From positions 115,073-179,072 of the forward strand of contig CAWEMO010000009.1 of the NCBI GenBank assembly GCA_963810195.1: DNA of 64,000 nucleotides, in the 5' to 3' direction. The notes under the pieces are model-generated. The model saw nothing but the letters and a program-made list of their open reading frames with translations, searched no databases and had not been told where the DNA came from. Every line of letters begins with the position of its first letter. Positions within the stretch are counted from its first letter, which is position 1. This stretch comes from Chersky-840 sp963810195 (GTDB lineage Bacteria > Actinomycetota > Acidimicrobiia > Acidimicrobiales > UBA8190). This document shows, piece after piece, positions 43,007 to 52,067 of this stretch. The translations under genes and the position numbers were made by a program.

Positions 43007-44451
43007 TCACCCCGGCCCCGGAGGGCTCGGCAGATGTCTGGCCGCCACGATCGACAGCAGTTCGCCGCGGTCAGGCCCCAGGCGCGGCGCGTCACGCCAG
43101 CCGGCTCCCAGGGTCAGCGTCTTGTCGAGCAGGGCGGTGTCGGCGAAGACCTCGTCCGCCCTCCGGATCAAACCGAAGATCGACAACAGAGCCCGCAAGC
43201 AGTCGGGATCCTGACCGGCCGCGAAGAACATGCTCTGGACGAGGTTCCAGTCCTCGCCCTCGGGCTCATAGGCCTCGCCGCGGATCTCGGCGTCGATGTC
43301 GGCCAGGCGGTGACGGTCGAAGCTGAGCGTGGCGCGGTACCAGGGCTCGACCACGGCATCGGTGGCGTCGGCCCACGCCGCACCGAAGGCGGCCGGATCA
43401 CCCACCTCGACGCTTCGCAACGTGTCGCGCAGGGCCAGGCTGTGCATCATGCCGATCGACGCCCCGCGCCCGAGCGAAGGGTTGGTGCACGCCCACGAGT
43501 CCGCCACCGCCACGACCCCGGTGGCCACGGGGACGCCGTCCACGGTGAAGCTGCGATGGCGGTCCTCGATCTTGGCCATGACGACGACCCGGTCCTCGAG
43601 CGGCTCCCCGTCGAGCCAGTGCGCCACCAACGGGAGGCTCTGGACGACGGCGTCCCACCGCTCGACGTGGCGCAGCTCCCGCATGGCCTTGTCCTTGGCG
43701 CTGGTGATGACCCCCACCCCCCACGTGCCGTTGTCGGCGGGCAGCGTCAGCGTCGAGATGCTCCCGTATTGCTGGGCCAGCGGACCGAGGACGGGCGGCG
43801 TGGTGCCGTCGGCGGACCGGAAGTGCCGTCCGTAGTACACGAACCCGGAGTCCTCGAGCTCCTCGACGGGGCGACGCGCCCCACCGACTCGAGCCAGTCC
43901 GGCAGCGGGGAACGCCGACCGGTGGCGTCGACGACGAGGTCGGCGGCGATCTCCTCCCCCTCGGTGGTGCGCACGCCGGTGACATGGGACACTCCCCGCA
44001 CGGCCTGGGCCCCGGCCACGAGGCCCCCCACGGCCACGCCGCGGCGCACCGTCAGTCCCGGCGTGGCGAGTGCCGCGGCCGCCAGGACGGCCTCGACCAC
44101 GGGCCGGCGACCGGTCACCGTCTCGAAGTCGCCGTCCCCGGGACGGACCCCGCCCGTCATCTCCACGGGGGCGCCGCCGATGGGGCTCATCCGCAGCGCC
44201 CCGGCCGCCTCGAGGGCCTTCACGACACGGGGAAGCTCGCGCTCGAGGTCGATCCGGAACCGGGGCTGGAAGAAATGCAGCAGCCGGAACTGGTTGACGC
44301 CGCGGCGCTCCCAGTCCTCCCAGGCCTCCGAGGGCGCCGAGGGCTCGGCCGCGTCGCGTTCGAGCAATGTGACGTCGTGGCCGTCCTCGGCCAACACCAT
44401 GGCGGCGACCAGTCCGCCCACTCCCCCGCCGGTGACCACGATCTCAGCCAT
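43007..44451 (-). CDS. FAD-dependent monooxygenase/oxidoreductase (frameshifted)
   Basis: Begins at ATG 44451 with the FAD-binding GGGVGGLVAAMVLAEDGH and TLLERD. DLVVDATGRRSPLPDWL lies about 200 residues in. Near 43884 one G is missing from a G run; restoring it gives ARRPVEELEDSGFVYYGRHF and joins the second part, which contains VAVADSWACTNPSLGRG (the FAD GD/ADS motif) and ends at 43007. Length is two bases over a multiple of 3, consistent with one deletion. Family: group A-like flavin monooxygenase/geranylgeranyl reductase-like. It is transcribed divergently from an acyl-CoA synthetase and followed by epoxide hydrolase. Confidence 0.82.
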
Positions 44452-44591
44452 ACGCACCTCGATTCGGCCCCGGAGCCGCACGCGGACCACTCCGGCGTTT
44501 GCAAGCTACCAGCGCGACACCCGGCACTCCAGGGTGCGATGATCGGACGGGGCCCGGCCCCGACGAGCCCCGGAGAACGGAGGGAGCGACC

Positions 44592-46142
44592 ATGCACGTC
44601 CCGCTCACGATCGGCGACTTCCTCGAGCGCGCCGCGCTGGTGCACGGTGCGGACCGGGTGGCGGTCGTCGACGAGCCGGGCGTGGCGGGGTCGCTGGGCG
44701 CCATCACCTACGCCGAGATGCACGACCGGGCGCGGGGCATGGCGCTCGCCCTCGACGCCTTGGGCGTGGCCCACGGCGAGCGCGTCGCCATCGTGAGCCC
44801 GAACTCGGCCCGGTTCCTCATCTCGTTCTTCGGCGTGAGCGGCTTCGGGCGCGTGCTCGTCCCCGTCAACTTCCGGCTCAACGCGGACGAGGTCTCCTAC
44901 ATCGTGGAGCACTCCGGCGCGTCGGTGCTGCTGGTCGACCCCGAGCTCGAGCAACCCCTGGCGGGGGTGTCGGCCAAGGTGCGCATGCTGCTCGACGGCG
45001 ACGAGGACGCCGAGCTCTTCGCGCCCGCCGCGCCCGGCGCCACCCCGGCGCGCTGGGAGGGCGACGAGAGCGCCACGTGTTCGATCAACTACACCTCGGG
45101 CACCACGGCCCGCCCCAAGGGGGTGCAGCTCACCCACCGCAATTGCTGGCTCAACGCCGCGGTGTTCGGGTGGCACACCACCGTGAGCGAGCGCGACGTC
45201 CTGCTGCACACCCTTCCCATGTTCCACTGCAACGGCTGGGGCATGCCCTACGCGGTGACGGCCATGGGCGGCCGCCACGTCGTGGCGCGCAAGATCGACG
45301 GCGAGGAGATCCTGGCCCGCATCGAGGCCGAAGGCGTCACCATCCTGTGCGCGGCGCCGGCCGTGGTGGCCGCCATCCTGAGCGCCGCCGGCGAGCGCCG
45401 CCGGCGCGGCGTCGACGTCCCCGGACGGGGAACAGTGCGGGTGGTGGTGGCCGGCGCGCCGCCGCCGTCGAAGACCATCGAGGCCGTCGAGGCCGAGCTC
45501 GGTTGGGAGTTCATCCAGATCTATGGGCTCACCGAGACCACTCCCCTGCTCACCATCAACCGGGCCCCGGTGGAGTGGGACGACCTCGACCCCGCGGCGC
45601 GGGCCTCGATGCTGGCGCGCGCCGGGGTCCCCGCCGTCGGGGTGCGCATGCGCGTCGACGAGGAGGGCGAGCTGCTGGCCCGCACCAACCACGTCTTCGC
45701 CGGCTACTGGGAGCAGCCCGAGGCCACGGCCAAGGCCCTCGAGGGTGGGTGGTTCCACACCGGCGACGGCGGGTACCTCGACGGCCCCTACACCGTGATC
45801 GCGGACCGCAAGAAGGACGTCATCATCACCGGCGGCGAGAACGTGTCGTCCATCGAGGTGGAGGACTGCCTGTACCAGCACGCCGCGGTGGCCGAGGCAG
45901 CGGTGATCGGCGTCCCCGACGACACGTGGGGCGAGACGGTCAAGGCGCTGGTGGTGCTGCGCCCCGGTGCCGTGGCCACCGAGGAGGAGCTCATCGAGTT
46001 CTGCCGGGCCCGCCTCGCCCACTTCAAGGCGCCGCGGTCGGTGGAGCTGCGCGACGGCCTCACCCGGACCGCCACCGGCAAGCTCCAGAAGTACCTGCTG
46101 CGCCAGCCCTACTGGGAGGGCCGCGACCGCCAGGTCAACTGA
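44592..46142 (+). CDS. Acyl-CoA synthetase (AMP-dependent)
   Basis: 516 residues. Motifs: YTSGTTARPKGVQLTH P-loop, PMFHCNGWGMPY (the His/Gly segment of medium/long-chain ligases), YGLTETTPL, TGDGGYLDG, RKKDVIITGGENVSSIEVE and C-terminal Lys TRTATGKLQKY. Complete and of normal length. ATG 44592 has GGAGGGAG upstream. The motif set is close to fatty- or aryl-acid ligases of the FadD/LcfB group; substrate not assignable. Confidence 0.93.
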   Translation: MHVPLTIGDFLERAALVHGADRVAVVDEPGVAGSLGAITYAEMHDRARGMALALDALGVAHGERVAIVSPNSARFLISFFGVSGFGRVLVPVNFRLNADEVSYIVEHSGASVLLVDPELEQPLAGVSAKVRMLLDGDEDAELFAPAAPGATPARWEGDESATCSINYTSGTTARPKGVQLTHRNCWLNAAVFGWHTTVSERDVLLHTLPMFHCNGWGMPYAVTAMGGRHVVARKIDGEEILARIEAEGVTILCAAPAVVAAILSAAGERRRRGVDVPGRGTVRVVVAGAPPPSKTIEAVEAELGWEFIQIYGLTETTPLLTINRAPVEWDDLDPAARASMLARAGVPAVGVRMRVDEEGELLARTNHVFAGYWEQPEATAKALEGGWFHTGDGGYLDGPYTVIADRKKDVIITGGENVSSIEVEDCLYQHAAVAEAAVIGVPDDTWGETVKALVVLRPGAVATEEELIEFCRARLAHFKAPRSVELRDGLTRTATGKLQKYLLRQPYWEGRDRQVN

Positions 46143-46161
46143 CCGACGACCGGACTGCGGG

Positions 46162-46467
46162 TCACTCAGGGAGCAGCCGGTACGAGCCGATGGCGGTGGC
46201 GTCGGCCGGGAAGGGTCCTTCGGCCACACGCTCGCCGATGTCGGACTGGAACTCGGCGAAGGCCGCCGACCTCGTCAACGGGTTGTCGTCGCCGTCGAGC
46301 GCGGCCACGTGCACGAAGCTGACGCCGTCGTCGAGGCGGAAGCTGGCGTAGTGCAGTCCTTCGGGCTTCGTCGCCGCCAGCTCGGCGAACACGGCGCGGA
46401 TGAGGCGCTCGTTCTCCTCGGCGCGATCGGGCTTGGTCTTGTAGCGGATCACCTTGGTCGAGGGCAT
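46162..46467 (-). CDS. Small dimeric alpha-beta barrel (antibiotic biosynthesis monooxygenase-like) protein
   Basis: 101 residues with the ABM-like ferredoxin fold: a strand VIRYKTKPDRAEEN, a helix ENERLIRAVFAEL and HYASFRLDDGVSFVHV. Proteins of this type are quinone-forming monooxygenases or simply ligand-binding proteins. It converges on the acyl-CoA synthetase with a 20-bp gap and lies after the ArsR operon on the same strand. Confidence 0.7.
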   Translation of the reverse strand: MPSTKVIRYKTKPDRAEENERLIRAVFAELAATKPEGLHYASFRLDDGVSFVHVAALDGDDNPLTRSAAFAEFQSDIGERVAEGPFPADATAIGSYRLLPE

Positions 46468-46533
46468 GGCGGCATTCTCCTGTTCGTTCGGATCGACGGC
46501 GTCCGGATCGATCTGTGTCGGGTCGCTCGATCT

Positions 46534-46947
46534 TCAGATGGCCCGCATCTTGTTGTTGCGGGGGTCGTGGGTGAGCTCGGCGAGGCCGAGCGCCTCGAGC
46601 AGCGGCGGCAGGTACATGCCGAAGCGGCCCCGATAGCCGTTGCGCAGGCCGTAGAAGCCGCCGACGGGGTTCTCGGCGGCGCGCCCCCACGCCTCGACGG
46701 TGCCGGGGGCGGCGGGCTTCTTCTCGTCGGCCGCGCCCAGCACCACCCAGTCGGCTTGGTCGACCAGCCACGTGTGCAGGTCCTCGACCGCCCGCAGGTG
46801 GTACTTCAGCGTGGTGGAGCCCACCTGGCACACCAGCGCGGGCGGATCGGCCTCCTCGTCCCGGTACATGGTGTACTCCGAGGTCCCCGGCGGGGTCTCG
46901 AGCACCCACGGGTCCTCCTTGGTTCCTGCGGCGGTGCCCTGCGCCAT
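46534..46947 (-). CDS. Conserved hypothetical protein in the ArsR-SRPBCC operon
   Basis: 137 residues from ATG 46947, which overlaps the SRPBCC stop by one base; AGGAG lies upstream. Soluble, with a mixed pattern (TSEYTMYRDEEADPPALVCQ, DLHTWLVDQADWVVLG, GRFGMYLPPLLEALGL). I recall it often next to SRPBCC/ArsR pairs in actinobacteria, but cannot name a domain with confidence. Confidence 0.7.
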   Translation of the reverse strand: MAQGTAAGTKEDPWVLETPPGTSEYTMYRDEEADPPALVCQVGSTTLKYHLRAVEDLHTWLVDQADWVVLGAADEKKPAAPGTVEAWGRAAENPVGGFYGLRNGYRGRFGMYLPPLLEALGLAELTHDPRNNKMRAI

Positions 46948-47405
46948 CAGCGTGCTCCTTTCTCGATCGCGGCGCGGAAGTGCGGGGTCACCGTCTGCCA
47001 TCCGGCCAGGTTCCGTTGCCGCCACTGCTGCGCGGCGTCCCCGGTGTCCCCGAGGCGCTCCCAACCGCGGTGCTCGATCTCCACCTGGGTGAGGCCATCG
47101 CCCCGGGCCCGGAACCGGACGTCGACCTCGCCGGCGTGGGCGGGGTCCCGTCCGAGGTGCCACCGATACGACACCTGGGCCGGAGGGTCCCACACCGTGA
47201 CCGTGCCCCAGTCGTGCTCGACACCTTCGGAGGTGCGCTCGTAGATCCGCCCTCCGACGCCGGACTCCAGCACGACGAGCTCGGCTTGCCCCGAGGCGGT
47301 GTGGTCCGGTGGCCACCACGTGCCGATGCCCGACGTCCACACCTCGAAGGCGTGCTCGACCGAGCAGGCGACCTCGAAGGACATCCGCAGCGGGTCCGCG
47401 CTCAT
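46947..47405 (-). CDS. SRPBCC (AHSA1-like) domain protein
   Basis: 152 residues: hallmark start VACSVEHAFEVWTSGIGTWW, glycine-rich ESGVGGRIYERTSEG, and LTQVEIEHRGWERLG. The AHSA1/START-like cavity binds small hydrophobic ligands. It sits between ArsR (ATGA overlap) and the hypothetical gene, a layout typical of ArsR-SRPBCC pairs where the SRPBCC protein binds the inducer. Confidence 0.85.
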   Translation of the reverse strand: MSADPLRMSFEVACSVEHAFEVWTSGIGTWWPPDHTASGQAELVVLESGVGGRIYERTSEGVEHDWGTVTVWDPPAQVSYRWHLGRDPAHAGEVDVRFRARGDGLTQVEIEHRGWERLGDTGDAAQQWRQRNLAGWQTVTPHFRAAIEKGAR

Positions 47406-47731
47406 GGCCGCGGCGTCGCGTCGGTGTTCTCGGCCAGCAACCGGGACCGGGCCGCGGCCTCTCCCCATACGCCCTCGAGGTAGGCCGCCACGGCGTGCAG
47501 CCCCTGCTCCTGGAGGTGGTAGATCCGGCGCGTCCCTTCAGGTCGCTCGGTCACCATCCCCGCGTCCTTCAACAGGCGCAGGTGGCGCGACACGGCGGGG
47601 CGACTGATGGTCATGGCCGAGGCGATCTCCTGGACCGGCTTGTCGCCGCTGCTCAACAGGCGCAGGATCCGGCGCCGGTTGGCATCGCCCAACGCCTCGA
47701 AGGGATCCCCCGATGCACGCGCCTGCGCCAT
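47402..47731 (-). CDS. ArsR family transcriptional regulator
   Basis: 109 residues, winged helix with EALGDANRRRILRLLSSG and recognition helix TISRPAVSRHLRLLKDAG. The metal-binding ELCVCDL motif is absent, so it is of the non-metal ArsR subgroup paired with SRPBCC proteins. First gene of the three-gene operon. A double dyad lies 36-70 bp upstream. Confidence 0.92.
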   Translation of the reverse strand: MAQARASGDPFEALGDANRRRILRLLSSGDKPVQEIASAMTISRPAVSRHLRLLKDAGMVTERPEGTRRIYHLQEQGLHAVAAYLEGVWGEAAARSRLLAENTDATPRP

Positions 47732-47766
47732 CCCCCACCACCCCTCCCTTCTTGGCCTTCCTTGTT

Positions 47767-47801
47767 GGTAACTACGAGGTTACCGTAACAGATCCGTTAC
47801 C
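47767..47801. promoter_or_regulatory. ArsR operator candidate, two adjacent dyads
   Basis: GGTAAC-N6-GTTACC (47767-47784) is followed directly by GTAAC-N6-GTTAC (47785-47800), so four GTAAC/GTTAC half-sites are spaced regularly. It lies between the ArsR gene and the divergent thioesterase gene and could control both. Confidence 0.75.
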
Positions 47802-47855
47802 GAGACGTGGCGCGCCCGGCCCTGGCCGCCGGAGCGCCCAATTAGGGTGCCGCTG

Positions 47856-48728
47856 ATGGACGCACGGCATTTCCTGGGGTTGGAGCCCACCGACGACCCG
47901 TTGCGCTGGCGCCTCCCCATCACGCCCGCGGTGTGCACCCCGGGACGATTCCTCTACGGGGGGTGCGGCCTCGCCGCGGGCATCGTCGCCCTCGAGGAGG
48001 CCTCGGGCCGTCCCACGGTGTGGGCCACGGCCCAGTACCTCGCCTACGCGCCGACGGGCACGGTGCTCGACTGGGAGGTCGTCCTCCCGGCCTCGGGCCG
48101 CAACACCACCCAGGGCAGGGCCATCGGCCGGCTCGGCGCCGAAGAGGTGCTCACCGTCAACGCCGCGCTGGGCCGCTACGACCTCGACCTGTCGGGGACG
48201 TGGGTGGAGTTCCCCGACGTGCCCGCGCCCGACGACTGCCCCGTTCAGCAGATCCCGCCCATGTTCGCCGACACCGTGCTGGTGCGCGTCGAGCAGCGCG
48301 TGGCCCGGGGCCGCATGATGGCCGAGCTCGACGGGCGCCCCGGGGACGCCCACTCGGCGTTCTGGACGCGCGTGCCGGGCCATCTCGAGCCGTCCGCGGC
48401 CACCCTGGCGGTGATCGGCGACTTCGTGTCGGGCGGGGTGAGCCAGCCCCTGGGGGTGCGCACCATGGGCCGCAGCCTCGACAACACCTTGCGGGTGGCC
48501 CAGCTCGTGCCGACGGAATGGGTGCTGTGCGACATCCACATCCACGCCCTGGTGCACGGCTTCGGGCAGGGACTGGCCCACCTGTGGGCCGAGGACGGTA
48601 CCCTGCTGGCGACGGCCAGCCAGTCCATCAGCGTGCGGCGGTGGCCCGGCGACGCGGCCGTGGTGTCGGGCGCGGCGCTCTCCAAGTCGACCCCGTCCAA
48701 GACGACCCCGCGACGACAAGGACCATGA
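47856..48728 (+). CDS. Acyl-CoA thioesterase-like (double hotdog) protein
   Basis: 290 residues from ATG 47856 (AGGG upstream; GTG 47847 is an alternative). Two hotdog halves: PTVWATAQYLAYAPTGTVLD in the first and CDIHIHALVHGFGQGLAHLW in the second, where QGLAHLWAEDG is the typical active-site turn. TesB-like proteins hydrolyse acyl-CoA. The C-terminal tail is Ser/Lys/Thr-rich. Its stop overlaps the aldo/keto reductase start (ATGA). Confidence 0.8.
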   Translation: MDARHFLGLEPTDDPLRWRLPITPAVCTPGRFLYGGCGLAAGIVALEEASGRPTVWATAQYLAYAPTGTVLDWEVVLPASGRNTTQGRAIGRLGAEEVLTVNAALGRYDLDLSGTWVEFPDVPAPDDCPVQQIPPMFADTVLVRVEQRVARGRMMAELDGRPGDAHSAFWTRVPGHLEPSAATLAVIGDFVSGGVSQPLGVRTMGRSLDNTLRVAQLVPTEWVLCDIHIHALVHGFGQGLAHLWAEDGTLLATASQSISVRRWPGDAAVVSGAALSKSTPSKTTPRRQGP

Positions 48729-49650
48729 TGCGCACTCGCAAGATCGGCTCGCTCGAGGTGTCGGTGGTGGGCCTCGGCTGCAACAACTTCGGCGGACGTC
48801 TCGACTACGACGCGTCGGCGGCCGTGGTGCACGAGGCGCTCGAGGCCGGGATCACCTTCTTCGACACCGCCGACATCTACGGCGGCACCCGCAGCGAGGA
48901 GTTCCTGGGACGCGCCCTGGGGCGCGCCGCGGCGACATCGTGCTCGCCACCAAGTTCGGCATGCAGGTGGACGAGCACCGCAGGGGAGCCAAGCCCGGCT
49001 ACGTGCACCGCGCTCTCGAGGACAGCCTGCGGCGGCTGGGCACCGACCACGTCGACCTCTACCAGCTGCACGCGCCGGACCCCGACACGCCCATGGCGGA
49101 GACGCTCGGGGCGCTCGACGAGTGCGTGCGGGCGGGCGAGGCGCGCCAGATCGGGTGCTCGAACTTCACGGTGGCGCAGCTGCGCGAGGCAGAAGCGGCC
49201 GCGGCGCCGGGAGCGGCGCGCTTCGTGAGCGTCCAGAACGAGTTCAGCCTGTTGCGCCGCAAGGCCGAGGACGACGTCCTCCCCGAGTGCGAGCGGGCCG
49301 GCCTCGCCTTCTTGCCCTACTTCCCGTTGGCGTCGGGGGTGCTCACCGGGAAGTACCGGCGCGGCGAGCCCCCTCCCCCCGGCACGAGGCTGTCGGGGGT
49401 CAAGCAGAACGAGGGGCCGCTCGCCGACGCCCAGCTCGCCGTGGTGGAGCGGCTGGCCGAGTTCGCGGCCCGCCGGAACCGGTCCATGGTGGAGCTGGCC
49501 ATCGCCTGGATCGCGGCGCACCGTCCGGTGGCCTCGGTCATCGCCGGCGCCACGTCGCCGGAGCAGGTGCGTGCCAACGTCGCCGCCGCGGACTGGGAGC
49601 TCGGCGCCAGCGACATGGCCGAGATCGACGCGCTGGTGAAGCCCCGGTAG
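48725..49650 (+). CDS. Aldo/keto reductase (frameshifted)
   Basis: Starts at ATG 48725 with RKIGSLEVSVVGLGCNN and the catalytic Asp-Tyr region FFDTADIYGGTRSEE. One G is missing near 48933; restoring it gives RRGDIVLATKFGM (catalytic Lys) and joins the rest: HRALEDSLRRLGTDHVDLYQ (His), GCSNFTVAQL, and NADP-binding IAGATSPEQVRANV. All four AKR catalytic residues are present once repaired, total about 309 codons. Probably functional with the frame corrected. Confidence 0.85.
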
Positions 49651-49672
49651 CCCCGCTCAGGGAACCGAGTCG

Positions 49673-51055
49673 TCACAGGCCGGGGGTGGCCACGATGCGT
49701 CCGGTGCGCACCGCTTCCACGAGCAGGGCGTGGTCGGCTTCGGTCTGATCCGCATACGCCAGCGCGAACCGGGTGACGGCGTCGTCGAGCACTCCCCCGT
49801 TGCCCGAGTAGCCCGCGATCTGCGCGGCGGCGCCCGACCGGGCGTGCGCCCTGGCCAGGGCCCACCCGCACAACTTGGCGTAGGCCACGAGCCCCCGGGG
49901 CCCGAGGGAGGCCGTGTTCACGGTGCCCTTCATGTCGCGCAGCTGGCGGACGTAGAAGTCGGTGTCCCCGGTGCTCGTCCAGCCCAGGAAGATGTCGCTG
50001 GCCGCCTGCATGAGGCGCTGTCCGGCCACGACCCGGCGTCCCCCCGAACGCGGCGGCTCGGGAACGGACGGGCCCGCGCCGGTGCCGGCGCGCCGGGGGC
50101 GCCGCGGCACGGCGGCGGCCAGTACCGAGCGCCCGGCTTCTTTGACCTGCAGGAAGAGGGGGTCCCCGATGTCGCTCTCGAACAGGGCCACGAAGCAGCG
50201 CGTCCCCACGCTGCCCACGCCCACCACCTTCTGTGCCAGGTCGACGAGCTCGAATCGCTCGAGCAGCGCCCGGCGGTCGGTCTCGAGCGACGTCGGGTAC
50301 GTGGCCAACGCGCCTCTGACGACCTCTGCGTGCTTGTCGACGCCGTCGTGGGTCACCAGGGGCGGGTGATCGGCGATGCGCCGCTCGCCCCCGTGCACCC
50401 GCACGGTCAGCTTGGGCAACTCGGCCTGCGAGGTCTGGCGGTGCGCCCCCGCCACCGTCGAGCGCACCGCGGGGGCCCGACGGCCGATGGCGCGCAGGGC
50501 GGCCTTGGCGTCGACCCGTTCGTACCAGACCTCGAGCGTGCCCATCTGCGCGTAGCGCGCCATGTGGCGGCGATAGGCGCGCGCCACCGCGTGCGCGGCC
50601 GCCGACTGGTGCTCGGGCTCGATGCCCGACACGCGGCCCACCACCACGGCGCTGGCCGCCAGCCGCTTGAGGTCCCACTCCCAGGGACCGGGGGTGGTCT
50701 CGTCGAAGTCGTTCACGTCGAACAGGAGCCGTCGCTCGGGGGAGGCGAAGACCCCGAAGTTCGCCATGTGCGCGTCCCCGCACAGCTGCACGTGCAGTCC
50801 CGTCGAGGGGGTGCGGGCCAGGTCGGCGGCCATGAGGCCCGCCGCGCCGCGCATGAAGGCGAAGGGCGACTCGAGCATCCGTCCCCAGCGCACCGGGACC
50901 AGGGCGGGGACCCGCCCCGCGTTCTCGGCGTCGAGCAGGGCGATGGGATCGGGCCGGCCCGCGCCCGGCTCCCACGCCGCCTGGCTGGTGCGCGGCACCA
51001 CGGTGCGACGACGGCGGCCGGTCCGACGCTCCCGGTCCCTCCGAGTCTCAGGCAT
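49673..51055 (-). CDS. DUF2252 family protein
   Basis: 460 residues from ATG 51055. Conserved kinase-like pattern: SPFAFMRGAAGLMAADLA, QLCGDAHMANFGVFASPERR, FDVNDFDETTPGPWEWDLKR, and LMQAASDIFLGW. This is DUF2252, a widespread actinobacterial family with a protein-kinase-like fold (choline/aminoglycoside-kinase type) and no established substrate. The HxN and DxD-like catalytic residues are visible (GDAHMANFG, DVNDFD). It converges on the AKR gene with a 22-bp gap. Confidence 0.87.
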   Translation of the reverse strand: MPETRRDRERRTGRRRRTVVPRTSQAAWEPGAGRPDPIALLDAENAGRVPALVPVRWGRMLESPFAFMRGAAGLMAADLARTPSTGLHVQLCGDAHMANFGVFASPERRLLFDVNDFDETTPGPWEWDLKRLAASAVVVGRVSGIEPEHQSAAAHAVARAYRRHMARYAQMGTLEVWYERVDAKAALRAIGRRAPAVRSTVAGAHRQTSQAELPKLTVRVHGGERRIADHPPLVTHDGVDKHAEVVRGALATYPTSLETDRRALLERFELVDLAQKVVGVGSVGTRCFVALFESDIGDPLFLQVKEAGRSVLAAAVPRRPRRAGTGAGPSVPEPPRSGGRRVVAGQRLMQAASDIFLGWTSTGDTDFYVRQLRDMKGTVNTASLGPRGLVAYAKLCGWALARAHARSGAAAQIAGYSGNGGVLDDAVTRFALAYADQTEADHALLVEAVRTGRIVATPGL

Positions 51056-51224
51056 CCGAGCCGCCCCTCCGCCCCCGCCGCCGTCGCCGTCGCCGTTCAC
51101 GTCGTCGTCGTTCGCGAAACGGTACCGGGCGCCGCCCCCCGAAGGGAACGGCGCCCGGAGCGCGGATCGGAGTGGGAACGGACCACGGTCATGCCGTCGG
51201 GCAGACCGTGGCACCAAGGTCAGG

Positions 51225-51908
51225 TCAGGCGGCGCCTTCCTCCCGGGCCTCCTGGCGCAGGACGGCCTCGACGTTGAGCTCGATGCGGACCTTCTTGCCC
51301 ACGACCACACCGCCGGCCTCGAGGGCCTGGTTGTAGGTCAGTCCCCAGTCCTCGCGGTCGATCTCGGTGGAGGCCGAGAACGCCACGGCCTGGGTGCCCC
51401 ACGGCGTGGTGTTGGCGCCGTCGAACTCCACGGCGAGCACGACGGGGCGCGTGGTGCCATGCACGGTCAGGTCGCCGGCCACCTTCCAGTCGTCACCGTC
51501 GAGGGTCACCGACGTGCTGGTGAAGGTGAGGGTCGGGTAGTGCTCGGCGTCGAGGAAGTCCGCGCTGCGCAGGTGCTCGTCGCGCTGGGGCTGGCTGGTG
51601 TCGACGCTCGCGGCGTCGATGGTCACCTCGACCGAGGACTCCTCGGGTACCTCGGCCACGGTGAACGCGCCGCTGAAGGAGCCGAAGCGGCCCCGCACCT
51701 TGGTGATCATGAGGTGCCGGGCGATGAACTCCACGGTGGTGTGGGCCTGGTCGAGGTCGTAGACGCCGGGGGCGGGGACGACGGTGCCCCGGTACTCCCG
51801 GGTGGAGCTGGTGGCGCTGGTGGCGCTGGTGGCGCTGGTGGCGCTGGTGGCGCTGGTGGCGCTGGTGGCGCTGGTGGCGCTGGTGGCGCTGGTGGCGGAC
51901 GTGGTCAT
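51225..51908 (-). CDS. YceI family lipid-binding protein with a Ser-Ala-Thr repeat N-terminus
   Basis: 227 residues from ATG 51908 (AGGAGG upstream). After MTT come ten SAT tripeptides and SST, then the YceI lipocalin-like domain: GVYDLDQAHTTVEFIARHLM, GRFGSFSGAFTVAEVPEESS, DFLDAEHYPTLTFTSTSVT, and LTVHGTTRPVVLAVEF. There is no classical signal peptide, so it may be cytoplasmic; the SAT run replaces one. YceI proteins bind isoprenoid lipids. Confidence 0.87.
   Translation of the reverse strand: MTTSATSATSATSATSATSATSATSATSATSATSSTREYRGTVVPAPGVYDLDQAHTTVEFIARHLMITKVRGRFGSFSGAFTVAEVPEESSVEVTIDAASVDTSQPQRDEHLRSADFLDAEHYPTLTFTSTSVTLDGDDWKVAGDLTVHGTTRPVVLAVEFDGANTTPWGTQAVAFSASTEIDREDWGLTYNQALEAGGVVVGKKVRIELNVEAVLRQEAREEGAA
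51810..51890. repeat. 9-bp minisatellite encoding Ser-Ala-Thr units
   Basis: Nine copies of GGTGGCGCT (AGC GCC ACC on the coding strand) within the YceI gene, followed by a tenth imperfect unit. The unit is a multiple of 3, so copy-number change keeps the frame and alters only the length of the N-terminal linker. Confidence 0.9.
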
Positions 51909-51958
51909 GGGGTTTCCTCCTAGAGATACTTGTTGCTCGTAAATTTGAGCTTGCAAGC

Positions 51959-51987
51959 ATGGTACCCCTAGATAGTTGCGAAGTCAA
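51959..51987 (-). promoter_or_regulatory. Promoter of the YceI gene
   Basis: Minus-strand TTGACT (51982-51987), 17-bp spacer, TACCAT (51959-51964). A 10-bp palindrome GCTTGCAAGC follows close to the expected start site. Confidence 0.7.
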
Positions 51988-52067
51988 CCACTTTCCGGCC
52001 AGCAGCCCCCCAGGCGGGCACAGGCAGGGGAAAAGGCCAGGTGGGACGGCCGGGTGGGAAGCGCCGT

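Noticed and set aside
51810..51890. CRISPR-like array in the 9-bp repeats
   Set aside because: No spacers, 9-bp unit, coding in frame as Ser-Ala-Thr.
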